Below, one piece after another: positions 27,929 through 37,691 of a stretch of 64,000 nt of DNA. Position numbers and translations under genes: made by a program. Within the stretch, counting starts at the first letter, position 1, and each line of letters starts with the position of its first letter. Location: NCBI GenBank assembly GCA_963578625.1, contig CAUZEO010000002.1:1-64000 (forward strand), given 5' to 3'. The notes beneath the pieces were generated by a model, which saw nothing but the letters and a program-made list of their open reading frames with translations, was not told where the DNA came from and ran no database searches. Source of the DNA: CAUZEO01 sp963578625 (GTDB taxonomy: Bacteria > Verrucomicrobiota > Kiritimatiellia > SLOV01).

Positions 27929-28896
27929 TATTTGGTTCTCCCGCTTTCCGCGTTTGCTTCGGATCGGGACGCCTCGACCGCGTCGGCCACGGCACGGATG
28001 AAAGCAGGGGTCGTGTTCAACGACTCCGTTCGTTCCAGACGGATGCCACACGTTTCGGCGATCTGTTTTGCCTCGATGTCGAGGTCGTAAAGTATTTCGA
28101 CGTGATCGCAGACGAATCCCAGCGGCGCCACCAGGATGCCTCGATATCCTTCCTCCGCAAGCTTCGGAACGACATCTTCAAGAGAGGGTCCGAGCCAGGG
28201 CTCCGGGCTTGCGCCCGCGCTCTGGTAGGCGAAGGTCCAATCGATCTCGCCGAGCCGATCCGCGAGAACGCGCGCGTTTTCCTTGAGTTCGTCGTCGTAC
28301 GGATCGCCCTGCTCGAGAATCCGTGACGGAAGGCTGTGTGCGGTGAAGACGACTTTCAGTGGCATACCATCCCTTTCATCGAAACGAGCCAGGGCGTTGT
28401 GCGCTTTTTCTTCGAACGCGGCAAGCAGGGCGGTTTGCCGCCACCAGGAGCGAACCATGTGGAATACAATGCCGTTGCCCTGTTCGGCCTGGGCCGCTTC
28501 GATACATTCCTCGTAGCGCCCGACGCTTAGACTCGAGTAATGCGGGGCCATCACAATGGCGGTTGCCTCTCTCACACCGTCCTCCCGCATGCGCGACACC
28601 GTCTCGGCGATCCACGGTGTCCAGTGCCGCATCCCGACGTACACCGGGAGAGGTCGTCCCCGGCGATCCAGTTCCTCGCCCAGAGCGGCGGCCTGTTCTC
28701 CGGTGTGGCGGTTCAAGGGAGATCCCCCGATTGCGCGGTAACGTTCCGTCATCTCCTCCACGAGAGCCTCGGGCGTGGGGCGTCCGCCGCGGATATCCAG
28801 AAGATACGCGGCCATGTCGCCGAGGTCGTTCGGCGTGCCGTAGGCGAGGAGCAACACGGCACGATGATTCGCATCTGGCATCGTGTTGGACATCAT
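27928..28896 (-). CDS. hemH: Ferrochelatase (haem or coprohaem)
   Basis: The 322-residue soluble chelatase inserts Fe2+ into protoporphyrin IX or coproporphyrin III. Catalytic His187 lies in KVVFTAHSLPSR and Glu267 in PLGFVCDHVEILYDLD. The N-terminal VLLLAYGTP supplies the conserved porphyrin-contact Tyr19. The short form, without a C-terminal membrane tail or [2Fe-2S] cysteines, resembles the CpfC class of Gram-positives and PVC bacteria. It overlaps the hemY ATG by one base and, at its own start, the stop of the 28893 frame. The operon order is 138-residue ORF, hemH, hemY, radical SAM. Confidence 0.92.
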   Translation of the reverse strand: MMSNTMPDANHRAVLLLAYGTPNDLGDMAAYLLDIRGGRPTPEALVEEMTERYRAIGGSPLNRHTGEQAAALGEELDRRGRPLPVYVGMRHWTPWIAETVSRMREDGVREATAIVMAPHYSSLSVGRYEECIEAAQAEQGNGIVFHMVRSWWRQTALLAAFEEKAHNALARFDERDGMPLKVVFTAHSLPSRILEQGDPYDDELKENARVLADRLGEIDWTFAYQSAGASPEPWLGPSLEDVVPKLAEEGYRGILVAPLGFVCDHVEILYDLDIEAKQIAETCGIRLERTESLNTTPAFIRAVADAVEASRSEANAESGRTK

Positions 28897-29309
28897 AGCA
28901 CAGGCACGCCGATATGGCAGCCGCTACAATTCGTCTCCTTCCACTCTCGATCAATGTCCTCCGGGGTGAGCTGCTTGTCTTCATCCGTGGTTTGGATGAT
29001 CGCCTGGTCACCGTTCTCATGGGTTGCGGGGTTCCAGGGAATCTCCAGCATGAAAAAGAAGAGAAAATTCATGCACCCCACGATGGGCCGCAAGTGCCCG
29101 AAATGTAAACCAGGATCGCGTACCATCAATTTGTTTGGCTCGACCCATGCTCTGGACCCTCGGGGGTTTCCCTCACGCGGCTGCACCTCCCGTTCGGCCT
29201 CTACAAGCCGTTTTGCGAGCACTTCATCCACTTTCTTGCGCTCGCGAACCTTGCGGCTCTTGTAGTCGTGTTGCAGACTCATCCCGACTCTCTCACACAG
29301 CGTCACCAC
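28893..29309 (-). CDS. Hypothetical protein with a CxxCH motif, upstream of hemH
   Basis: The 138-residue frame has a basic, helical N-terminus (LQHDYKSRKVRERKKVDEVL), a short hydrophobic stretch (MNFLFFFMLEI) and a C-terminus ending ETNCSGCHIGVPVL. The CSGCH could bind c-type haem, but there is no signal peptide to deliver it to the periplasm. The stop codon overlaps the hemH start as ATGA, the same coupling seen through the operon, and this is the main argument that it is translated. No homology recognised. It may itself be a fused remnant. Confidence 0.4.
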   Translation of the reverse strand: MVTLCERVGMSLQHDYKSRKVRERKKVDEVLAKRLVEAEREVQPREGNPRGSRAWVEPNKLMVRDPGLHFGHLRPIVGCMNFLFFFMLEIPWNPATHENGDQAIIQTTDEDKQLTPEDIDREWKETNCSGCHIGVPVL

Positions 29310-29751
29310 CGGCAGCGTTACTGCTTCTTCCCCGGCTTTCGCCTGTCGGACAGCGTCATAGCGTTGTTTTTTTTAAGTCCTCAGGATCAACACCCCATAC
29401 GCTCACAAACGACATGAAGGCAGCCCTTCTCCAGGCAGTGATAGATCTAACTCCGACACCACCTGACGCTTGGACGCCTCACTATACCTCACTCTTGTCG
29501 CTGGCATTCCACTTCCCTTTCTGCGAGGAAGTGACAACCTATTTCAGGACGGGACCGTTCAGATTGAATCTGTACGCTATAGGCTCCAATAATTCCGCAC
29601 ATCGATTTCCCCCGGCCTTCCTTGATCAGCAATTGTGCAAAGTCGGGAGGGGTCGTACAAGAACCGGCAGGCCAAATCAATTTTGATTTCCAAACGAGGG
29701 AGAAAAGATCAGGCTGCGAGTTCAGTGAAGCGATCTCCCCAGTTCAGTTCG
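29310..29751. other. Intergenic region before the PQQ-propeller gene
   Basis: About 440 bases between divergent genes. I see no gene, RNA or hairpin I can support. A plus-strand frame continuing into the next gene has no signal-like or conserved sequence before Met 29752. Confidence 0.4.
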
Positions 29752-31068
29752 ATGATCATGGTGTTCGCATTTGCGTGGATCGTCGCGGTATTCGACTCGG
29801 CCGCATCCAATGTAGTCGTAGAAGCGTACTGGCCGCAGTGGCGCGGGCCGATGGGCACCGGCGTGGCACCCCTTGCCGACCCGCCGGTGGAGTGGAGCGA
29901 AAGCAAGAACATCCGGTGGAAGAGACGGCTCCCGGGAAAAGGGCATTCGACGCCGATTATCTGGGGCGACCGGGTCTTCGTCACCACAGCCTTGCCTTTC
30001 GGTGATTCACTGACGCCCACATACGGCGATTCACGGGGTGCGCATGATGTTGTTCCCATCACACAGGTTCATAAGTTCATCGTCCTGGCCGTGAGTCGCC
30101 GCGACGGAGCGATCCTGTGGCAAAAAACAGTTCACGAGGAATTTCCCCACGAAGGAGCGCACTACACGTCGAGCCTCGCTTCCCCCTCGGCGGTAACCGA
30201 CGGTGAATTACTATTCGCGTTCTTCGGTTCACGTGGCCTCCATTGCCTCGACCTGGACGGCGAATCGAAATGGCAAGTAGACCTCGGCAAGATGCACCCC
30301 CTTCACGCCCATGGCGAAGGAAGTTCACCGGTGCTTCATCACGATGCCATCGTCATTCTGTGGGATCACGAAGGGCCCTCGTTCCTGGCGGCTTTTGATA
30401 AAAGGACCGGCGAAGAGCGCTGGAAGGTCACCCGCGAAGGGCTCTCGTCGTGGTCTACCCCCATCGTGGTGGAACATCACGGTGAACCCCAGGTGATCGT
30501 CAGCGGATCGAAACGCGTAATGGCCTACGACCTCGCCACCGGAAAACTTCTCTGGCAGCGTGAAGGCCTTTCGGTAGAAAACGTAGTCGCCACTCCCGTG
30601 GCAGGACACGGAATGGTATACGCCGGCAGCACTTATGACAGAAACATCGTAATGGCGATTCGACTCGATCGTGCGGAAGGTGAGATTTCCAAGGAGCCGC
30701 CGATTGCTTGGACTCGTACCCGTGGCGCACCGTATGTGCCCTCTTTCCTCCTTTACGGAAATGCCCTTTTCTATCACCACCATTTTCAAGGCATCCTCAC
30801 GCGAGTCGATGCGCTGACGGGGGAAGACCGACCGGGCCCGATCCGACTTGATGGCATCAATACGGTTTTCGGCTCACCGATTGGTGCTGCGGGCCGGGTC
30901 TATTCAAGCGACATCCGCGGGGCGACAGTGGTATTGAGCAACAAGAACGCCCCGGAAATTCTCGCGTTAAACAAGTTGGAAGACCGGTTTAGCGCCTCTC
31001 CTGCCGCCGCCGGCGGCGAGTTGTACCTTCGAGGCGAGCGATTCCTGTATTGCATAGCGGAAGAGTAG
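29752..31068 (+). CDS. Secreted PQQ-like beta-propeller protein
   Basis: I start at Met 29752 because a signal peptide follows (MIMVFAFAWIVAVFDSAAS); the frame extends upstream without one. The mature part opens with WPQWRGPMGTGVAPLADPPV, the typical first blade of PVC PQQ-like WD40 proteins. Repeats such as LWQKTVHEEFPHE, ESKWQVDLGKMHPLHAHGEG, EERWKVTREGLSSWSTPIVV and KLLWQREGL follow. There are seven or eight tryptophan-docking blades. The fold resembles BamB and quinoprotein dehydrogenases, but no PQQ-binding or Ca-binding residues were recognised. The role may be extracellular binding or scaffolding. It converges on the aldo/keto reductase gene, 9 bases between stops. Confidence 0.8.
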   Translation: MIMVFAFAWIVAVFDSAASNVVVEAYWPQWRGPMGTGVAPLADPPVEWSESKNIRWKRRLPGKGHSTPIIWGDRVFVTTALPFGDSLTPTYGDSRGAHDVVPITQVHKFIVLAVSRRDGAILWQKTVHEEFPHEGAHYTSSLASPSAVTDGELLFAFFGSRGLHCLDLDGESKWQVDLGKMHPLHAHGEGSSPVLHHDAIVILWDHEGPSFLAAFDKRTGEERWKVTREGLSSWSTPIVVEHHGEPQVIVSGSKRVMAYDLATGKLLWQREGLSVENVVATPVAGHGMVYAGSTYDRNIVMAIRLDRAEGEISKEPPIAWTRTRGAPYVPSFLLYGNALFYHHHFQGILTRVDALTGEDRPGPIRLDGINTVFGSPIGAAGRVYSSDIRGATVVLSNKNAPEILALNKLEDRFSASPAAAGGELYLRGERFLYCIAEE

Positions 31069-31077
31069 CCGCGCAAT

Positions 31078-32061
31078 CTATTTGCCTTCGAGCATCGCCA
31101 CCTCTTCGGGAGACAACTCCAGATCCAGTGCCCCCAGACTATCGGATAGTTGGTCCATGGTTCGGGGACCGACGATTGGCGACGACGGAAAGGGGTGATG
31201 AAAAAGGTAGGCGAGCGCGATGCGGTTGGGAGTTGTACCGCGTCGCTCCGCGAGCTCCTTCACACGGGCCAGGCGTTGAAAGTTTTCTTCGTGGCCATAA
31301 AGTTTACGGTAATCGGTGAGTGGGTCCCCAGGCACGCGCGTACCCGATAGCAGCCGGTCTCCTTTCCCGGCAAAGAATCCGGTCGCCTGCGACGCGTACG
31401 CGACCAGGGGTAGTTTTGACTCCACATGAAAAGCATGGGTCTCATCGTCCATGAACAGCATGGTATCGTCGCCTATCTGCTTGCCGGTGGTTCGCGCAAG
31501 GCTCCAGCCGATCTGGCTGGCGCAAATCTCCGGAAGATCCGAGGATCGCGCGCACGCAATGGCTTCCCGCAGGCGCGGCACAGTCCAATTCGAAACCGCG
31601 AGGGAACGAATTACGCGGGAATCGAGATAGGGCTTGAACACACCAAGAATTTCCGGAATCGGCATCTCCGGGTTGTCGCGGTGCAACCAGTAGATATCGA
31701 CGTAGTCCGTCTGCAGTCGCGTGAGGCTTTCGTTAAATTCCCGAGCAACGAATTCGGGATCGAACGAAGGCCAGCGTCCCGTTTCCTTATCGAGAGTGCA
31801 ACCCTTTGTCCCGACCACCAACTCGCTCCGGTTTCCGTTCGCAACCACCCACTCGCCGATCGTCCTTTCGCTCGCCCCTGCCCCATCCGGTCTCCAGGAT
31901 GCGTAGACGTGCGCCGTGTCCAGAAAATTTCCGCCCGCGGCAAGGTACGCATCCATCAACTGGAAGACAACCCCTTGTGGAATGGTAGACCCATAGGATG
32001 CAGTGCCAAGACACAAAGCACTGGGCTTCAAATGCATGCTGGGAATTTCGATCTGTTTCAA
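31078..32061 (-). CDS. Aldo/keto reductase
   Basis: The 327-residue NADPH-type oxidoreductase is a TIM barrel. The catalytic tetrad is visible: Asp and Tyr in NFLDTAHVYASW, Lys in LVVGTKGCTLD, and His in VDIYWLHRDN. The NADP loop region SSPIVGPRTMDQLSDSLGAL lies near the C-terminus. It reduces aldehydes or oxidises sugars; the closest likeness is to the sugar-type AKR families. No partner gene is adjacent. Confidence 0.88.
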   Translation of the reverse strand: MKQIEIPSMHLKPSALCLGTASYGSTIPQGVVFQLMDAYLAAGGNFLDTAHVYASWRPDGAGASERTIGEWVVANGNRSELVVGTKGCTLDKETGRWPSFDPEFVAREFNESLTRLQTDYVDIYWLHRDNPEMPIPEILGVFKPYLDSRVIRSLAVSNWTVPRLREAIACARSSDLPEICASQIGWSLARTTGKQIGDDTMLFMDDETHAFHVESKLPLVAYASQATGFFAGKGDRLLSGTRVPGDPLTDYRKLYGHEENFQRLARVKELAERRGTTPNRIALAYLFHHPFPSSPIVGPRTMDQLSDSLGALDLELSPEEVAMLEGK

Positions 32062-32230
32062 TTCGTCTATCCAGAGAATAGGGCCTTACCCAGTTATCAC
32101 CAAATGTGCACGTCTATTGTTTGGCAAGTTCAAGACGGCAGGTAAATGAGAAAGGCGCAGGTTGGCCTAGCGGGCCGATCCGGCGTAAACCTTGATCATG
32201 AATATCGAACGGGAAAAGGGGGCCTAGAAG

Positions 32231-32749
32231 TCAAACAGGATCGGAGCCCGCATCAATTTTGAATTTTTCGAAAGGAGCCCCCCGGTGGTCGATCATCAGG
32301 CGCTGCCGTTCGCTGACGGCGGTGTCCATTTCCTCTCGTACGTTTCCATAGCAGTCAGGGCAGACACCGTGAGAGAAAGTGGCAAGCGTCTTCTGGGACA
32401 CATAATGCTCCATTTCTTGCCAGTCTCTGTGCTCCACTCGCACTTTGTTGCAGTACGAGCAGCAGACGATAATTCCCCTGAGAATCCGCTGTTGCAGAAG
32501 ATAGGTATGCGCCGTGGTAATGAATCCCACGATGACGATCCCCGCGCTCAAAAGGCCGGCGCCAAAGTAGTCGATGCCCGACGGGAGCGCATTATATATG
32601 CCACGGGGTAGATCAAGCACTTCATTGACCCAAATCATGCAGACCAGCATGAAGAACATCATCCCCTGCCAGAATGCCACGCTGGTGAGCAACCGAGCGA
32701 CGGTCGGCGCATCCCCCACGGGACAATTGGGTTGCCGTTTAGAAATCAT
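32231..32749 (-). CDS. Two-helix membrane protein with a response-regulator-type zinc-ribbon tail
   Basis: The 172-residue protein has two membrane helices (about 25-45 and 60-85). The cytoplasmic tail contains IIVCCSYCNKVRVEHRDWQE, then SQKTLATFSHGVCPDCY. The CxxC...SHGxCPxC pattern is usually found at the end of PAS or response-regulator proteins, where its role is unknown. Here it is a separate membrane-anchored module, 5 bases downstream of a response-regulator gene, so it may receive or report that signal. No enzymatic domain is visible. Confidence 0.7.
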   Translation of the reverse strand: MISKRQPNCPVGDAPTVARLLTSVAFWQGMMFFMLVCMIWVNEVLDLPRGIYNALPSGIDYFGAGLLSAGIVIVGFITTAHTYLLQQRILRGIIVCCSYCNKVRVEHRDWQEMEHYVSQKTLATFSHGVCPDCYGNVREEMDTAVSERQRLMIDHRGAPFEKFKIDAGSDPV

Positions 32750-32754
32750 CCCCG

Positions 32755-33246
32755 TCAGGCCATCACCACGTGCTGGTTGATGTAACCAACCAATTCATTC
32801 GTCGACACCGGCTTGGCGATGTAAAATCGGCCACCGATGAATCCACCGGGTTTATGACCCAGTTCCGAGCCTTTGATGGCGGCGGTCAAAAACATGATCG
32901 GGACATCCTTTAGATCCGGCAAATCTGAAAGCTTCGCGGCAACCTCTCCCCCGTCTCCGTCCGGCATCATCACATCCAGCAGGATGATGTCCGGCCGAAA
33001 GGTCTGCGCTGCCGGGACCGCGTCCTTGGCTCGATTTTCAGTGTGCACGACGAATCCACCATGTGTTTCCAGGTTGCGCTTGGTCAGCCGGGCGAATCCT
33101 TCTTCGTCATCAACCATCAGCACGCGAATCTTCCGCTCCCTATTGGTATCATCATCATTATTGTCTTTCTTTCGGAAAAACTTTTTCGCCTGTTCCGCAT
33201 CTGATTTCGCGGGTTTGTCTTTCTTTTTCCATAGAGTCAGTTTCAT
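32755..33246 (-). CDS. Single-domain response regulator with basic N-terminal extension
   Basis: The 163-residue protein begins with a Lys-rich, probably disordered stretch of about 35 residues. A receiver domain follows: IRVLMVDDEEGFARL (acidic pair), PDIILLDVMMPDGDG (phospho-Asp), IMFLTAA (Thr) and FYIAKPVSTNEL (Lys). There is no output domain, so it acts through protein contacts. It lies 13 bases downstream of the kinase gene and 5 bases upstream of the zinc-ribbon membrane gene. Confidence 0.85.
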   Translation of the reverse strand: MKLTLWKKKDKPAKSDAEQAKKFFRKKDNNDDDTNRERKIRVLMVDDEEGFARLTKRNLETHGGFVVHTENRAKDAVPAAQTFRPDIILLDVMMPDGDGGEVAAKLSDLPDLKDVPIMFLTAAIKGSELGHKPGGFIGGRFYIAKPVSTNELVGYINQHVVMA

Positions 33247-33259
33247 CGACAGGTCTCCT

Positions 33260-34489
33260 TTAGGGCACGAAAGTGATCGTGGCCCGTACCCCTCCCTCTT
33301 TGCTGTTCTTGATGTCTATCCGCCCTCCGTGGAGTTCGACAATATTCTTCGTAATGCTCAGCCCCAGGCCCGTGGCGCTTCCGACCAGTTTGGTCGTAAA
33401 GAAAGGGTCGTGAATTTTGGAGAGAACCTCCTCGGGAATGCCGCATCCGGTGTCGGTAACTTCGACCGTTACGGCGTATTGCCCAGGTTCGTCGAGCGCC
33501 GGCTTCGCCGCTCCTTCCTTCGGCTGGTACAACGGCCTTGCAAACGTTCGCACGGTCAGGATTCCCCCGTCCGGCATGGCATCGATCGCGTTCAGGACCA
33601 GGTGAAGCAGCGCCTGTTTGATCTTGTTGCGGTCCAGCATCAAATTGGGTAACGCTCCATCCATCTCGGGCACAAATTCGATTTCGTGTTTTCGAATTTC
33701 GTGTCGAAACATCGGCATAATCTGGCAGATGCAGGAATTAATGGACAGGGACTCCCAGTGCATCTCGGTGGGGACACAGAAATCAAGCAAGCCCTTGATG
33801 ATTCCGTATGAGCGGTCAACCGCGCTTTCCATATCGTTGAACGTTTCGGCGATGTCCTCGGACAACTCGACGGCTGATTTCTTGAGGAAATCAATTCCCA
33901 TCTGAATTACGGCGAGCGGATTGCGTACTTCGTGTGCAATGCCGGCGGCAAGCCGGCCGATGGAATCCATCTTATCGATCTGAAGTAATTGTGCCTGCGT
34001 CTGCCGCAGGGATGCCTGGGATTTCTCCAGGTCTTCCCGCGCCCGGCACCGCTCGATCGCGTACCGAATTGAACGCACGACCAAGCCCTCATCATTCCCT
34101 TTGATCAAATAATCCTGCGCGCCATTCCGCAGAGCCTCCGAGATCAGATCGTCGACTCCGTGTCCGGTGAGCACGACGACCGGCACGTGAGGAGCCACCT
34201 CCCGAACCCGAACCAGGGTGTCGATTCCGCAACTCTCGGGAAGCATCAGGTCAAGCAACACGACATCGACCCGCGTAGCGGATAGATGGCTGGTCGCGTC
34301 GGTCAGTGAAGAAACATGAGCGGGGCGCATCGGCATTGCGCTGAACGAGGTCAGGCGATGCATTACCAGCTTCGCATAGAGTGGCTCGTCTTCAACCAGC
34401 AGAACCCGAATTGGGGTCGCCTGCTCGCCTCCTGCTTGGTCATGGGCTCCGGCAAGTCCAGCCGTGCTCTCTAGGACTGATTCCGTCAT
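33260..34489 (-). CDS. Histidine kinase with N-terminal receiver domain
   Basis: I start at Met 34489 because upstream codons of the longer frame look non-coding. An N-terminal receiver (about 25-140) has [21 protein letters not shown] and DYLIKGND. A short coiled coil leads to the HisKA segment [19 protein letters not shown] with the phospho-acceptor His. The ATPase domain shows [12 protein letters not shown] (N box), [10 protein letters not shown] (G1) and [19 protein letters not shown] (G2). It has no membrane helix, so it is a cytosolic kinase whose input is phosphorylation of its own receiver. It heads the three-gene operon to 32231. Confidence 0.88.
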   Translation of the reverse strand: MTESVLESTAGLAGAHDQAGGEQATPIRVLLVEDEPLYAKLVMHRLTSFSAMPMRPAHVSSLTDATSHLSATRVDVVLLDLMLPESCGIDTLVRVREVAPHVPVVVLTGHGVDDLISEALRNGAQDYLIKGNDEGLVVRSIRYAIERCRAREDLEKSQASLRQTQAQLLQIDKMDSIGRLAAGIAHEVRNPLAVIQMGIDFLKKSAVELSEDIAETFNDMESAVDRSYGIIKGLLDFCVPTEMHWESLSINSCICQIMPMFRHEIRKHEIEFVPEMDGALPNLMLDRNKIKQALLHLVLNAIDAMPDGGILTVRTFARPLYQPKEGAAKPALDEPGQYAVTVEVTDTGCGIPEEVLSKIHDPFFTTKLVGSATGLGLSITKNIVELHGGRIDIKNSKEGGVRATITFVP

Positions 34490-34872
34490 TATCTTTGCAT
34501 TTCGTATCCGGCACAAATACGGGCCACTGGTTTTGTGCTGGTTCTCCCTAAGCAGAGAGGATGCCACGTCCAACCGGCGAGTGGGCAACACGCTCGCAAG
34601 CGCAGACCTCAATCGTTGTCTGCGTCGATGGGTGTGCAATTCACCTGAATCGCCAACCGAACGCTGATTTTCGATGAGTTTAGGAAAAATCGGTGTACTA
34701 TTCGCAAAAATGAAAGGTTTTCCTCCTAGTGACAACGGATTCGGATCGGTGCGTTTTTTTGAGAGTCGTATCCAGGCTCCCGTTCGTTCGTCGCTGCGTT
34801 ATCCATGTATTTACAGCAACTTATGCAAAAATAAGGGGCACTTGGGATCAGGAGACGGACCCATGCCCGAAT
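34490..34872. other. Intergenic region between the kinase operon and leuS leader
   Basis: This region holds the divergent promoters. No gene or RNA other than the hairpins at 34873-34919 was identified. Confidence 0.4.
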
Positions 34873-34919
34873 CCCGGTCCACGTTGGACGTGACACGGGC
34901 TAATCGCCTGTGTTTTTTT
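34873..34919 (+). terminator. Intrinsic terminator in the leuS leader, possible attenuator
   Basis: An 8-base-pair stem (ACACGGGC at 34893-34900 and GCCTGTGT at 34906-34913, one G-U pair) with a 5-base loop runs directly into seven T residues, 39 bases before the leuS ATG. An alternative structure starts earlier: GTCCA/TGGAC (34877-34889) enclosed by CCCG (34873-34876) and CGGG (34896-34899), which would sequester part of the terminator stem. No plus-strand gene lies upstream to need a terminator, so leader attenuation is plausible. No T-box sequence is seen. Confidence 0.6.
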
Positions 34920-34958
34920 AGCCGGACCTATTGTGGGTAACCATTTAAGAAAGAAGCG

Positions 34959-37487
34959 ATGAAGGAAAAATATCCGTTCAACGAACTCGAGCCAAAGTGG
35001 CAGTCGTATTGGGATGAGAAGCGTTTGTTTCACGCGGATCTATCAAATACGGAACAGAAGTATTACTGCCTGATGATGTTTCCCTACCCATCCGGCATGT
35101 TGCACGTGGGGCATGGTCGGAACTACATCATCGGTGACGCTGTCGCCCGCTACAAAAAAATGAGAGGGCTCCACGTGCTCACGCCAATGGGGTGGGACGC
35201 CTTCGGCCTGCCCGCAGAGAATGCGGCGATCAAACTGGGCATCCATCCCCGGGAATCCACATTTTCCAATATCGAGGTGATGAAGCAGCAGTTGCGCTCC
35301 TGGGGATGCTGCTACGATTGGGACCGCGAAGTTACGTCCTGCATGCCTGACTATTACCGGTGGACACAATGGTTGTTTCTCAAGTTGTTTGAATCCGGAT
35401 TGGCCTACAAGGCAGAAGCGCCGGTGAACTGGTGTCCTTCCTGTGCCACCGTGCTGGCGAATGAGCAAGTTGTGGACGGCGCCTGCGAACGGTGTGAATC
35501 AACCGTGGAGCAGAAGAGCCTTGAGCAATGGTTTTTCAGGATCACCGCGTACGCGCAGAGGCTGGTCGACGACCTGGACAAGCTGGATGGGTGGCCGGAG
35601 AGGGTTCGTACCATGCAGAAGAATTGGATCGGCCGAAGCGAAGGCGCGCAGATCGATTTCCGGCTGGTCCAAAGGGATGACGGAGAAAAGGATCCAACAT
35701 CCATCATCTCTTGTTTCACCACAAGAGTTGACACGATTTACGGCTGCACCTACATGGTGCTCGCTCCTGAATTCAAGGAGTTGCGGCAAATGATTCGGGG
35801 CTTGAAGACGGAAGAGGCAGTCCTGCAATACGTTCTGGATGCGGCCGGACGGTCCAACATTGAGCGTTCGTCGGACTCGCTCGAAAAGACCGGAGTGTTC
35901 ACAGGCCGATACGTCATCAACCGCTTCAATGGAGAGACCATCCCCCTCTGGGTCGCGGATTATGTACTCATGGAATACGGTACCGGCGCCGTAATGGCCG
36001 TCCCCGCGCACGACACCCGCGACTGGGCCTTTGCAAAAACGTTTGCCCTCCCGATTCGAATTTCCATTCAGAATGAAGACCAGTCCCTTGATCTGCAGAC
36101 GATGGAGGACGCCTACGTGGAAGACGGCGTGGTCGTCGGCTCCGGCCCTTTCACCGGGCTGACCAACCGCGAGGCCATCCCGAAAATGGCTGCATATGCC
36201 GAGGAGCACAGTTTTGGCGGGCCGAAGGTTCATTACCGTCTGCGGGACTGGTTGATCAGCCGCCAGAGGTACTGGGGCGCACCGATCCCCATCGTCTACT
36301 GTGAAACCTGCGGCACCGTGCCGGTGCCGGAATCACAGCTTCCCGTTCTACTGCCGGAAAACGTCGAATTCAAACCCACCGGGGAATCCCCGCTGCGGGC
36401 CTCGGCGGAGTTCATGAACACGACATGTCCGGCCTGCGGGAAACCCGCTACGCGCGAAAGTGACACGATGGATACCTTCGTTGATTCAAGCTGGTATTTC
36501 CTTCGCTTCCTCAACGCGCGTGACGAGACGCAGGCAGTGGACAAGACCGTCTGCAACAACTGGCTTCCGGTTGATCAGTATATCGGCGGAATCGAGCACG
36601 CCATCCTTCACCTCTTGTACGCCCGCTTCTTCACCAAGGCACTGCACGACGCGGATCTCATCGGATTCGAAGAGCCCTTCAAACACCTGTTCACCCAAGG
36701 CATGATCTGCAAGCGGAGTGACAAGGATTCGAAGCTATACAAGATGTCAAAATCGGTAGGCAACGTGGTGAGCCCGGAACAACTTATCGAGAAATACGGG
36801 GCCGACACCGTTCGAGTCTACACCCTTTTCATAGGCCCCCCGGAAAAAGACGCGGAGTGGAACGACAAGAGTGTCGAAGGCGCATGGCGATTTCTGAAGA
36901 GGCTATGGCGAATCGTATACGACCACCGGGATCTACTTCGCAGCACCGCCGCCGCCCCGGTGGAACCCGCGGCGATGGAAATACCGGAGCGCGACCTCTA
37001 CCGGAAAGTGCACGAATCCATTGAGAACATTACCAGCGACCTGGACGGCGCATTTCATTTCAACACCGCGATCGCACAGATTATGGAGCTAATGAATGCC
37101 CTGGACCGGCTGAAAATAGCCGATGACTCCTCCGATTCCGTTAAAAGCGTGTTTCGCCACGCTGTGGATACGGTGGTATTGTTGGCGTCTCCGTTTGCGC
37201 CGCACATTGCGGAAGAATTGTGGGTTGAACTGGGACATGAGGACGGCATACTCAGTGCTGTCTGGCCGGTCGTGGATCCCGATGCATTGCACCGGGAGAC
37301 GGTCGAGATGGTGCTCCAGGTGAACGGCAAGAATCGGGGAAAGATTGAAGTAAGCGTAAACGCGAACACGGAGTCGCTGGAAGAGGAGGCCCTGGCCCAC
37401 CCCAGTGTCCTGAAGTGGATCGACGGGAAGACCGTCCGCAAAGTCATCGTCGTACCCGGCCGCCTCGTAAATATCGCCGCATCATGA
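34959..37487 (+). CDS. leuS: Leucyl-tRNA synthetase
   Basis: This class Ia synthetase of 842 residues charges tRNA-Leu. The HIGH motif appears as HVGHG within [18 protein letters not shown], and KMSKS as [20 protein letters not shown]. The CP1 editing domain is present between them (about 220-400, with TTRVDTIYG and VPAHDTRDW). A zinc-knuckle-like CPSC/CERC pair occurs at about 157-180. Length and order are normal. It starts 39 bases after the leader terminator. The stop overlaps the next small gene (ATGA). Confidence 0.97.
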   Translation: MKEKYPFNELEPKWQSYWDEKRLFHADLSNTEQKYYCLMMFPYPSGMLHVGHGRNYIIGDAVARYKKMRGLHVLTPMGWDAFGLPAENAAIKLGIHPRESTFSNIEVMKQQLRSWGCCYDWDREVTSCMPDYYRWTQWLFLKLFESGLAYKAEAPVNWCPSCATVLANEQVVDGACERCESTVEQKSLEQWFFRITAYAQRLVDDLDKLDGWPERVRTMQKNWIGRSEGAQIDFRLVQRDDGEKDPTSIISCFTTRVDTIYGCTYMVLAPEFKELRQMIRGLKTEEAVLQYVLDAAGRSNIERSSDSLEKTGVFTGRYVINRFNGETIPLWVADYVLMEYGTGAVMAVPAHDTRDWAFAKTFALPIRISIQNEDQSLDLQTMEDAYVEDGVVVGSGPFTGLTNREAIPKMAAYAEEHSFGGPKVHYRLRDWLISRQRYWGAPIPIVYCETCGTVPVPESQLPVLLPENVEFKPTGESPLRASAEFMNTTCPACGKPATRESDTMDTFVDSSWYFLRFLNARDETQAVDKTVCNNWLPVDQYIGGIEHAILHLLYARFFTKALHDADLIGFEEPFKHLFTQGMICKRSDKDSKLYKMSKSVGNVVSPEQLIEKYGADTVRVYTLFIGPPEKDAEWNDKSVEGAWRFLKRLWRIVYDHRDLLRSTAAAPVEPAAMEIPERDLYRKVHESIENITSDLDGAFHFNTAIAQIMELMNALDRLKIADDSSDSVKSVFRHAVDTVVLLASPFAPHIAEELWVELGHEDGILSAVWPVVDPDALHRETVEMVLQVNGKNRGKIEVSVNANTESLEEEALAHPSVLKWIDGKTVRKVIVVPGRLVNIAAS

Positions 37488-37642
37488 AATTGCACCAACT
37501 GGCCGGCTGGTTGGCGTTGCGACGCTCGGAACAGATCATTTTAGGCCTGATCTGCCTCATTTTCGTCATCGGCCTGATTGCCAGATCCGTTAGAATGCAG
37601 GCAGCCGTCAAAACGCAAATTTTAAAGGAATCCGTGAATTGA
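37484..37642 (+). CDS. 52-residue single-pass membrane protein coupled to leuS
   Basis: The ATG overlaps the leuS stop as ATGA, which implies translational coupling. The protein is [20 protein letters not shown] followed by a hydrophobic helix [15 protein letters not shown] and a short polar tail. In some bacteria a ComEA-like or membrane gene follows leuS, but no helix-hairpin-helix domain remains here. Function unknown. Its reality rests on the overlap, the charge pattern (positive inside) and the clean helix. Confidence 0.5.
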   Translation: MKLHQLAGWLALRRSEQIILGLICLIFVIGLIARSVRMQAAVKTQILKESVN

Positions 37643-37691
37643 GTGGCAATCATGAAGCAAATAGTGTAGTTTCTGTATTTGAGATACTGAA

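Noticed and set aside
28893..29309. Annotation as a c-type cytochrome from CSGCH
   Set aside because: No signal peptide and no distal Met or His ligand pattern; a single CxxCH is weak evidence.
29489..29680. Minus-strand frame with MCGIIGAY, like the start of class II glutamine amidotransferases
   Set aside because: The match ends after eight residues, the rest shows no amidotransferase motif, and no synthetase domain follows. Chance resemblance.
34754..34919. T-box riboswitch upstream of leuS
   Set aside because: No conserved T-box sequence or specifier stem; only a terminator and a possible alternative stem are visible.
34674..34940. 88-codon frame upstream of leuS as a leader peptide gene
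   Set aside because: It has no leucine-codon run or ribosome site and runs through the terminator; a shorter leader peptide cannot be excluded.
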